A stretch of DNA of 64,000 bases from Pseudomonas moorei (GTDB lineage: Bacteria > Pseudomonadota > Gammaproteobacteria > Pseudomonadales > Pseudomonadaceae): positions 310,001-374,000 of the forward strand of contig NZ_VZPP01000006.1 of assembly GCF_008801475.1 (NCBI RefSeq). Direction: 5' to 3'. Positions 35,416-42,374 of this stretch are shown piece after piece. Under the pieces are notes generated by a model. The model worked only from the letters and a program-made list of their open reading frames with translations. It searched no databases and was not told the origin of the DNA. Each line of letters begins with the position of its first letter. The stretch's first letter is position 1. The position numbers and the translations under genes are program-made.

Positions 35416-37566
35416 CTACAAGCGTTGGCCGAGCAAAGCTCGCAAGGGAGAAAGAAGCAGTGTCCACAGGCTTGTGCGACTGACATTGAGCGACGGCAGA
35501 GACGGTTGACGCGAACGGACCCGGACCGGCCGCCAGCGCGCAGGCGAAAAGTGGGACGGCAGATTGACCGGTTTCGGCGCACGCGGCGCCAGGCGCTTCT
35601 CCCCCAACAGGGAACGCTGCAGTAAGGTGCCAAAGGCCTGCGCCGGCTCTGCCTTGCTGACGACGTTGATGCTCGCGTCGCTGAACAACCGGGCAATCAG
35701 CTGGCGCCGCACGCCTTCGTCCAGGTCCGCAAACCTCAGGCCCAATCGGTCATCGCCGTGATTGCGCATGACTTCCACATCCAGCCAGCCCAACTTGTCG
35801 ACCCACACCTGGCCGCACAGCCCCGGCTTGATCGAGGAGGCAAAGGCGCAGGTAAAGGACGTGCCACTCAGGGAAATGTCCACCAGGCGACCCGGAAGGA
35901 CTTTGCCGCCGAAGCGAAATCCGCTGGCCTTGTCGAATGGAAAACGCTCCTCGCCATGCAACCGTGGCCGGTCGACGCAGGCCACCAGCGTGGCCAGGTT
36001 GTAGACCAGCGCAACCACCGTCCAGCAGAGGTTGAACATCATGTTGCCGTCAAACGAAGCCGCAGTGCTGATGGCGATGTACGCACCGATCTGCGAAAAC
36101 GCCGTCAAGGCAAAAAAGAACCCGAACAACTTCCAGTGCACCATGGTGCGCGAGCGATCGAGCCCCTTGGCGGTGACTTTGAACGGTCGCCCGAACGGTC
36201 GGACCATGGCGCTGGCAATGGTGGCCGTGACGGCCAGCGAGGCGACGATCTGAGTGACCTCGGTGAAAATCGGCAAGGTGCGCCGGTCGGTGACCCAGGT
36301 GCCATAACCCCAGAAGGCAATCAACGCCGGCATGCCGAAGGCCAGGAAGTCCGCCGGATTGGCGTAGAACCCGGCGATGCCGAAGTACCAATAGAGCACC
36401 GGCGAAACCAGCATCATCAAAATGAACGGCTTGGAAAACCAGTGCATCAGGCCATGCACATAGTGCAGTCGGTCGTTGAGCGTGTAGCCGCTGCCGCGCA
36501 GCGGGCCCTCCTTGAGCAGTGCCACCTGGATCGTGCCCAGGCACCAGCGCCCGCGCTGGTTGATGTACTCGGTCAGGCCCTCGGCGGACAAACCGATCGA
36601 CAGGCGTTCGTTCAACCAGCGGGTGACGTAGCCTTTCTGCAACAAGCGGTAGGTCGTGTAGATGTCTTCGCACACCGAACCTGTAGGAAAACCGCCGACT
36701 TCGGTAATCAGATCGCGCCGCACAACGAAGGACGTGCCGACACAAAACGCCGCATCCCAACCATCCTTCGCCGGCTGGAACACATCGAAAAACACCCGCT
36801 GCTCATCCACCCAGCAGGCCGACGTGCCGAGATTGTGCTGGATCGGATCGGGGTTGTAGTAAAACTGCGGCGTTTGCACCAGGCCTACCTTGGGGTCCTC
36901 GAACAGTCCCAGCGTGCGTAAAAGAATCGGTTGCTGCGGCGCGAAGTCAGCATCGAGCACCAGAATGTAAGGCGCATTGCTGGCGGCCGCCGACTGGCGC
37001 AAGCCGTTATTCAGGTTGCCGGCCTTGGCGTGGGAATTGTCGGGACGCCGCGCGTATTGCACGCCCACCTCGGCACAGTAATCGCGCAACCAGTCGCGCC
37101 GGGTGTCGTCGAGTACCCAGATGGTGAAGTTCGGGTAGTCGATGGCCTGGGCGGCAATGATGGTTTTTTCGAGGATATCGAGGCCTTCGTTGTAGGTGGC
37201 GATGAAGATGTCCACCGCAGGCACCGCACTGCCTTGCGCACGCAGACGCCGCTCACCGGCATCGGCCGCTTTGCGGTGATCCGTGCGACAGAGCATCACG
37301 ACAATCGAGAACAACGTGTAACCAATCGCCAGCATTTCGAAAAACAGGAAGGCGTAGGCCCAGACCGTGGCAAATCCGGAATGACCGTCGGGCAACGTGT
37401 CGCGAATTCGCCAGGCCGCGTAGTTGACCAGTAACAAGGCGGTGACCGCGCCGAAACCGGCCCGCGCGGCCCATTGATCACGGTGGGTCAGGCAGGTGAA
37501 CAGCACCACCGCCGCCAGCGTCCAGAAATTGATTTGCAGCAGTTGCAGCGAGTCCAGTGCCTGCAT
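35416..37566 (-). CDS. BcsA-like processive glycosyltransferase with PilZ domain
   Basis: A 716-residue inner-membrane polysaccharide synthase. GT2 residues: DD at 153-154, DAD at 205-207, CED at 299-301 and QRGRW at 337-341. The gating loop FKVTAKG at 462-468 is a cellulose-synthase hallmark. Membrane segments flank the catalytic domain. The PilZ domain (about 530-625) has DISLSG (DxSxxG, 563-568), but where BcsA has RxxxR it reads HGEER at 537-541, so c-di-GMP binding may be weak. A basic tail follows. The ATG at 37566 is one base after the previous stop. The product is probably a beta-glycan; the sugar is unknown. No bcsB or bcsC is present. Confidence 0.87.
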   Translation of the reverse strand: MQALDSLQLLQINFWTLAAVVLFTCLTHRDQWAARAGFGAVTALLLVNYAAWRIRDTLPDGHSGFATVWAYAFLFFEMLAIGYTLFSIVVMLCRTDHRKAADAGERRLRAQGSAVPAVDIFIATYNEGLDILEKTIIAAQAIDYPNFTIWVLDDTRRDWLRDYCAEVGVQYARRPDNSHAKAGNLNNGLRQSAAASNAPYILVLDADFAPQQPILLRTLGLFEDPKVGLVQTPQFYYNPDPIQHNLGTSACWVDEQRVFFDVFQPAKDGWDAAFCVGTSFVVRRDLITEVGGFPTGSVCEDIYTTYRLLQKGYVTRWLNERLSIGLSAEGLTEYINQRGRWCLGTIQVALLKEGPLRGSGYTLNDRLHYVHGLMHWFSKPFILMMLVSPVLYWYFGIAGFYANPADFLAFGMPALIAFWGYGTWVTDRRTLPIFTEVTQIVASLAVTATIASAMVRPFGRPFKVTAKGLDRSRTMVHWKLFGFFFALTAFSQIGAYIAISTAASFDGNMMFNLCWTVVALVYNLATLVACVDRPRLHGEERFPFDKASGFRFGGKVLPGRLVDISLSGTSFTCAFASSIKPGLCGQVWVDKLGWLDVEVMRNHGDDRLGLRFADLDEGVRRQLIARLFSDASINVVSKAEPAQAFGTLLQRSLLGEKRLAPRAPKPVNLPSHFSPARWRPVRVRSRQPSLPSLNVSRTSLWTLLLSPLRALLGQRL

Positions 37567-37567
37567 G

Positions 37568-38812
37568 TCAGTCAGCCTCTTGAAAGCCGGTAAAAGGATT
37601 GACGCCGGTGGCCGCAATCGCCGCCCACGCTGTGGCGCCCAAGTGAGGCAGGTGGTAGTAGAAAAAGTCATTGGTGACCGAGTCCGGACCGATGGCCAGT
37701 CCGGTACTGATGCGCGGTGCCGGTGTTGCATACAGCCATCCATTGCCCGCCTGTTGCGCCAGCAGCACGCGCCACAACGGCTGCGCCTTGTCGCCCAAGC
37801 CACTCAAGCGCGCCACGGCAGCGGCTTGCGCGGTGCCTTCGGTCCACAGGCCATCGGGATCGCGGTTGAAGCCATAGCCCTCGCCGGCACGGTGAGCGTG
37901 ATCAATGAACGCGAAGACGCGCCGCCAGTCCCTGGGAGGATCTTGTAGCGCTATCAAAGGCCAGATTTGTGCATCGAGCCCGGAACGCTCGCGGTCAGAC
38001 GTCCGGCCATCAGCACCGGTGCCGATCAGGAAGCGCCCTTCCCGGGCATCCCACTGGCTCGAGACAAACTGCCGGGCAATCTGCGCCTGCGCTGCCGAAT
38101 CGCTATTGGGGGCCAACGCATCGAGTGCCGACCACGCTGCGGCGAGGTCAACGTTATGTTCGGTGGATTTCCAGTTCTGCTGGATCTGTTTGGAAAAGTA
38201 CCCGTAGTAACCACCACTGAAACCGGCGGGGGATTGTCCGTCGTAGGTGTGTTTCTGCGACCAGTGCAGGATTTTTCGCGCGGCCTCCAGGTAAGACGCC
38301 TCACCGCTTTGTCGATACGCCTCCAGCAGCGCCAGGGCCGCCCACGCCTGATTGCCGGTGGCGCTGCTGACTTGATACGCGTCCTGATTCCAGGCGTTGC
38401 GCTCGACACTCCAGTAACCCGGCAATTTCATCGACGGTGAACCCACGGCACCGGCGGCGTAGGCATTGCGCAGGCGCCCGTCCTGATACTCTGGATCGTG
38501 CAGCGTCGCGAAGGCCAGTGCATCGGCGATCCGCCGCGCCGATTCAGCCTTGCCGCACGCAAACAAGGCGATGCTGGCCAGCGCGTTGTCGTAGGTGAAC
38601 GCCACGCCGCGCAAGGCCAGGATCGGCGCAGGATGCCCATCCAGCGGCGGGTAACTGGCCACCAGCACCGGCCCGGCCGGCAGCGCTGTCACGGCTTGAT
38701 CCAGCGCCGCACAGGTCATTGCCGCCAGTTGCGGCCTCGCCTGAGCCGCCATGGCGGACACCCCGCTGCCGAGCAGCATCAAGCTCAATACCCCGCGTAG
38801 AACGACGTTCAT
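37568..38812 (-). CDS. Secreted protein of the exopolysaccharide operon, putative alpha/alpha-barrel hydrolase or lyase
   Basis: A 414-residue exported protein (signal peptide about 1-23, SAMA-AQ). It has repeated helical pairs and Trp/Tyr/Asp-rich loops (AFTYDNALASIALFACG, GFSGGYYGYFSKQ, NRDPDGLWTEGTAQAAA), a texture seen in six-hairpin glycosidase folds. I cannot name a family. In cellulose operons the periplasmic BcsZ is also an alpha/alpha-barrel glycosidase, so an editing or release role on the nascent glycan is a reasonable inference. Its ATG overlaps the HlyD-like gene stop by 4 bp (ATGA), and the synthase follows after 1 bp. A longer frame to 39106 is rejected. Confidence 0.75.
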   Translation of the reverse strand: MNVVLRGVLSLMLLGSGVSAMAAQARPQLAAMTCAALDQAVTALPAGPVLVASYPPLDGHPAPILALRGVAFTYDNALASIALFACGKAESARRIADALAFATLHDPEYQDGRLRNAYAAGAVGSPSMKLPGYWSVERNAWNQDAYQVSSATGNQAWAALALLEAYRQSGEASYLEAARKILHWSQKHTYDGQSPAGFSGGYYGYFSKQIQQNWKSTEHNVDLAAAWSALDALAPNSDSAAQAQIARQFVSSQWDAREGRFLIGTGADGRTSDRERSGLDAQIWPLIALQDPPRDWRRVFAFIDHAHRAGEGYGFNRDPDGLWTEGTAQAAAVARLSGLGDKAQPLWRVLLAQQAGNGWLYATPAPRISTGLAIGPDSVTNDFFYYHLPHLGATAWAAIAATGVNPFTGFQEAD

Positions 38813-40014
38813 GGCCGTGATACCTCGGCACTGGCCCACAAACCCGGATTGCAGGTCATGGCTCGCTGGGCATCGGTCAAGTCCGCGGCAAACGTCCCGA
38901 CCACGTACACCGAATTCTGCTCGGCATAGGGGAACGGCACGCTGTAGGTGTTGGCGCGAATGTCCGATGTGCTGGACAGCAACTGCACCACGCTGGCCTT
39001 GAGGGGCTGATCCAGGCCACGGATTTTCACTGTGAGCACGCTGTCGCGGTCGATCTTGCTGGCCATGCGTTCGGGGAACACCGCAATCACGTAGCTTTGC
39101 CCGCAATCGGTGGCGCGCAACAAGGTCGAGCCGGCCTGCACCAGCGTGCCCTGAGGCGCCAGCAACTCCTGGACCGTACCGGGCGAGTATGCGACGACGT
39201 CGTAGCCGGCCATCAACTTGACCCGGTTCTGCTCGGTTTCGATCAACTGATTGAGGTTGTCGAGCTCCTGTTGATAGGCCCGGCGGTTGCGTGCCTGGTT
39301 CTCCAGACTGAGTTTCAGCGTGGTCATCTGTGCACTGAGATCGAACATGCGCAGTTGATCGGGGTCGAGGTAAACCTGCTTGCTTGCCGCACTGACGTCG
39401 CCGTCGGTGATCCGCAATTGCGAACGCACCGATTCCGCCGCGCCTTGCAACGAAGCCAGCTGAGCCTTCGACTGAGCGACCACCGCACTGCTCACTGCCC
39501 CCTGGACGAACAACTCGAGATTGCGCTCGACGGTTTCCTGGGCGTCTAACAACCGCGCGCTGGCCGCACTGTTTTCGGCTTTCAGGGCTTTTTGAGTGAA
39601 GAGCTGGCGAGTGTGAAACGCGGCCTGGTACTGCTCGCTGGTTTTCTCCAGCTCCTCGTAGTACCGCTGATCGTGCTCGGCCTGACTGGCCGAAGACGAC
39701 AATTGTTGCTCCAGGGTCAGGCGCCGGGTTTGCAGGGTGAGGAGGGTTTCCTGGTTGGCTCGCGGGTTTTCCACCACCGCGATTTTCTGGCCCTGACTGA
39801 AAGTCGTGCCGGGCTTGACCTCCAACGAACTCACCACGCCGTCAATCGGAGTGGTCAGAAGAATCACAGGCGCATTCAAAATCGCCCGAGTCGCCGAGGC
39901 GGATACCAGTGGCATCAGCAAAGTCGACAACAGTAACCAGACGACAAATCCAAGGACCCCCAAACCCACCAGGCGTGGCAACAGTGACAATAACTTCGAG
40001 CGTTCTTCTGCCAT
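38809..40014 (-). CDS. HlyD-family membrane fusion protein of the exopolysaccharide operon
   Basis: A 401-residue protein with one N-terminal membrane helix (about 13-34), a lipoyl half-motif (TTPIDGVVSSLEVKPGTTFS), a long coiled-coil hairpin over about 85-280 and the second lipoyl half (YSPGTVQELLAPQGTLVQAG), then a beta-barrel. Such adaptors join an inner-membrane machine to a TolC-like channel; Alg44 of alginate has a similar periplasmic part. It is first of four overlapping genes with a glycan synthase and a NodT channel, so it probably bridges these. The ATG at 40014 follows GGGAGAG. Confidence 0.87.
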   Translation of the reverse strand: MAEERSKLLSLLPRLVGLGVLGFVVWLLLSTLLMPLVSASATRAILNAPVILLTTPIDGVVSSLEVKPGTTFSQGQKIAVVENPRANQETLLTLQTRRLTLEQQLSSSASQAEHDQRYYEELEKTSEQYQAAFHTRQLFTQKALKAENSAASARLLDAQETVERNLELFVQGAVSSAVVAQSKAQLASLQGAAESVRSQLRITDGDVSAASKQVYLDPDQLRMFDLSAQMTTLKLSLENQARNRRAYQQELDNLNQLIETEQNRVKLMAGYDVVAYSPGTVQELLAPQGTLVQAGSTLLRATDCGQSYVIAVFPERMASKIDRDSVLTVKIRGLDQPLKASVVQLLSSTSDIRANTYSVPFPYAEQNSVYVVGTFAADLTDAQRAMTCNPGLWASAEVSRP

Positions 40015-40258
40015 GTTTGACTCTCCCGATAGACCAACCGCATATCAGTCAGGCAATAACAAACCGTGACTGCGAAACACTTTTGGCAGGGTGAGCAAAA
40101 CGAAATTGTTCTTTGCACGGCAATTAAGCCGACGCCGTTTTATTGGATTTTATGGTGATGTGAGCAGGAATGAGATTCCTGTCTTTTTGGAGAGTTGTTG
40201 TACAGCCATAACGAAGCGGCTCAACAGGCCCGTGGCAGAGCGGGCGCTTACATTGGCG

Positions 40259-40287
40259 ACACTAGATTCAGTCCCGAGGGGTGTCAA
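40259..40287 (-). promoter_or_regulatory. Candidate sigma-70 promoter of the exopolysaccharide operon
   Basis: On the minus strand: TTGACA (40287-40282), 17-bp spacer, TAGTGT (40264-40259). The -35 is perfect, while the -10 matches the consensus at only half of its positions. It would give a leader of about 235 nt before the HlyD-like gene. Confidence 0.4.
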
Positions 40288-40360
40288 GCATTTGGATTTA
40301 ACAAATAAATGACGTCAAATATGTACCACGCAAAGAAATGGATCCATTCAAACGACTCAT

Positions 40361-40375
40361 GTCGATTTGATCGAC
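40361..40375. promoter_or_regulatory. Inverted repeat, candidate operator
   Basis: GTCGATTTGATCGAC: perfect 6-bp arms with a 3-bp centre. It loosely resembles the FleQ box GTCAaTnnATTGAC, but with a one-base-longer spacer. It lies about 75 bp upstream of the candidate -35. Confidence 0.4.
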
Positions 40376-40502
40376 AACTACTTATTTTCATTGAGAGTTT
40401 TTATTTTTAATATTCAAGTGAACTTTTTATCTATTTTTAGATAATTCTGAGTTTTTTATCAGAAAGATTAAAAAGATATAAGTAGCGATGCGATACACAA
40501 AA

Positions 40503-40531
40503 AAAACGCCCCGACCAAGTCGGGGCGTTTT
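40503..40531 (-). terminator. Terminator of gap
   Basis: On the minus strand: AAAACGCCCCGAC, loop TTG, GTCGGGGCGTTTT, continuing into a T-tract (A-run 40499-40506 on the plus strand). It lies 17 bp after the gap stop. Confidence 0.9.
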
Positions 40532-40547
40532 CATGTACCGCTAAGGC

Positions 40548-41996
40548 TTAGCGCGGGAACGCTGGCGGGTTTACACCGGCCATGTCTTCCATCACGCGAA
40601 CCACCTGGCAGCTGTAGCCGAACTCGTTGTCGTACCAAACGTACAGTACAACGCGGTTGTCCTGGGTGATGGTCGCTTCAGCATCCACAACGCCTGCGTG
40701 GCGCGAGCCGACGAAGTCGGTGGAAACCACTTCCTGCGAGTTGACGTAGTCGATTTGCTTGTGCAGATCAGAGTGCATGGCCATCTGGCGCAGGTACTCG
40801 TTGATCTCTTCGCGGGTGGTGGCCTTCTCGAGGTTCAGGTTGAGAATGGCCATCGACACGTTTGGCGTCGGAACGCGGATCGCGTTACCGGTCAGCTTGC
40901 CGGCCAGCTCAGGCAGGGCCTTGGCAGCGGCAGTGGCAGCACCGGTCTCGGTGATGACCATGTTCAGCGCGGCGCTACGGCCACGGCGATCGCCCTTGTG
41001 GAAGTTGTCGATCAGGTTCTGGTCGTTGGTGTACGAGTGAACCGTTTCAACGTGACCGTTGACGATGCCGAACTTGTCATTCACGGCTTTGAGCACCGGC
41101 ACGATGGCGTTGGTGGTGCAGGAAGCGGCCGAAATGATCTTGTCGTCAGCAGTGATCTCGGCATGGTTGATGCCGTGAACGATGTTCTTCAGCTTGCCTT
41201 TGCCAGGCGCGGTCAGAACTACGCGGTCGATGCCCGGGCAGGCCAGGTGTTGACCCAGGCCATCGGCGTCACGCCATACACCAGTGTTGTCCACCAGCAG
41301 CGCGTCTTTGATGCCGTACTGGGTGTAATCCACTTCAGTCGGGTTTTTCGCGTAGATAACCTGGATCAGGTTGCCGTTGGCGGTGATGGTGTTGTTGGCT
41401 TCATCAATGGTGATGGTGCCATCGAACGGGCCGTGAACCGAATCACGACGCAGCAGGCTTGCACGCTTGACCAGATCATTCTCGGCGCCCTTGCGGACAA
41501 CGATGGCGCGCAGACGCAGGCCGTCGCCACCACCGGTTTTCTCGATCAGGATGCGCGCCAGCAGACGGCCAATACGACCGAAGCCGTACAGGACGACGTC
41601 GGTGCCTTTGCGAGCGGAAGCGTTTTGCTGACCAACCACGTCAGCCAGTTCTTCGCGGACGAACTGCTCGGCAGTGCGGCCGTTGCCTTCGCTACGGAAT
41701 TTGAACGCCAACTTGCCCAGGTCTACCGAAGCCGCGCCGAGCTTGAGCTCGCTCATGGCCTTGAGCAGAGGGAATGTTTCGTGGACGGAGAGTTCGCTGT
41801 CGTCGGAAGAACGGTGGCGAGCAAAGCGGTGAGCTTTGAGAATCGCGATGACAGACTGGTTGATCAGACTGCGGCCATAGATCGAGCTCACCACGTTGTT
41901 ATTGCGGTAGAGCTGACCGATAAGCGGAATCATCGCTTCTGCGAGAGCTTCACGGTCGATCCATTCACCAAGACACTGGTCGGGCTTCTGAGTCAC
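40548..41996 (-). CDS. gap: Glyceraldehyde-3-phosphate dehydrogenase with N-terminal extension
   Basis: An NAD(P)-dependent glycolytic/gluconeogenic enzyme of 482 residues, about 150 longer than ordinary GAPDH. The first 130 residues are a helical extension (EWIDREALAEAMIPLIGQLY). The core then starts with GFGRIGR at about 138-144, and the catalytic Cys lies in SAASCTTN (about 293) with HSYTNDQ following. The class is that of PA3001, next to mfd. I chose the GTG at 41996 (TQKPDQ) because GGAAGG lies 5 nt before it; an ATG at 42011 has no ribosome site but is the alternative. What the extension does is not known. Confidence 0.9.
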   Translation of the reverse strand: MTQKPDQCLGEWIDREALAEAMIPLIGQLYRNNNVVSSIYGRSLINQSVIAILKAHRFARHRSSDDSELSVHETFPLLKAMSELKLGAASVDLGKLAFKFRSEGNGRTAEQFVREELADVVGQQNASARKGTDVVLYGFGRIGRLLARILIEKTGGGDGLRLRAIVVRKGAENDLVKRASLLRRDSVHGPFDGTITIDEANNTITANGNLIQVIYAKNPTEVDYTQYGIKDALLVDNTGVWRDADGLGQHLACPGIDRVVLTAPGKGKLKNIVHGINHAEITADDKIISAASCTTNAIVPVLKAVNDKFGIVNGHVETVHSYTNDQNLIDNFHKGDRRGRSAALNMVITETGAATAAAKALPELAGKLTGNAIRVPTPNVSMAILNLNLEKATTREEINEYLRQMAMHSDLHKQIDYVNSQEVVSTDFVGSRHAGVVDAEATITQDNRVVLYVWYDNEFGYSCQVVRVMEDMAGVNPPAFPR

Positions 41997-42011
41997 GGTA
42001 ACCTTCCACAT

Positions 42012-42374
42012 GTAGGGGCAGAAAAAAGGGGCTACATTATGCCGCCGAGTGACTCACGTAGCAATGCGCGCTTGTCGTGCGATCCGTAACAATTCTCCGT
42101 TCAAAAAAATCACGCCTGGCGCAAACCCAATAAAACCGGGGCTTGCAGCAGAGTCATTTTTTTGGAAGATGCGCCGCGTTGTGCGTAACCCTCCGTAACA
42201 CTCGTTCGTTTTACCACTACATATTCAATAATTTTTGGTGAAAAACAGGCGTTTTTTGTCTTTACCACTACATTTCGCCAAACCGGCGTAATAGACACAG
42301 TCTGCAACTGACAGGCGGCACCCGAGGCCGCTACAATTACCGACTTTGTCGCAACGCTTGGAGCTCAACCTTCC
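42012..42374. other. 363-bp divergent intergenic region between gap and mfd
   Basis: Contains the two direct repeats annotated separately and several A/T tracts, including AATAATTTTTGG. It should hold promoters for both gap and mfd. No clear -35/-10 pair was assigned. Confidence 0.5.
42210..42273. promoter_or_regulatory. Two 13-bp direct repeats, candidate operators
   Basis: TTTACCACTACAT at 42210-42222 and again, exactly, at 42261-42273. The spacing is 51 bp, close to five helical turns, so two proteins could bind on the same face upstream of gap. I do not recognise the motif; it is not the HexR type (TTGT...ACAA). Confidence 0.55.

Larger units (their letters stand above)
40015..40547. other. 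Long AT-rich regulatory region upstream of the exopolysaccharide operon
   Basis: The 533-bp gap between the operon and the gap terminator. The part from about 40290 to 40500 is strikingly AT-rich for this genome, which suggests binding of MvaT-type H-NS-like silencers or several regulators. It contains a promoter-like pair, the palindrome TGACGTCA at 40310-40317, an inverted repeat at 40361-40375 and a 7-bp hairpin CAGGAAT/ATTCCTG at 40165-40181. A 73-codon open frame at 40091-40312 has no coding support. Confidence 0.6.

Noticed and set aside
37568..39106. A longer start for the secreted protein of the polysaccharide operon
   Set aside because: The extra 98 codons run antisense-like through the HlyD-like gene and would remove the signal peptide.
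40091..40312. A 73-codon frame in the region upstream of the polysaccharide operon
   Set aside because: No domain, no signal peptide and it crosses the candidate promoter. Treated as non-coding.
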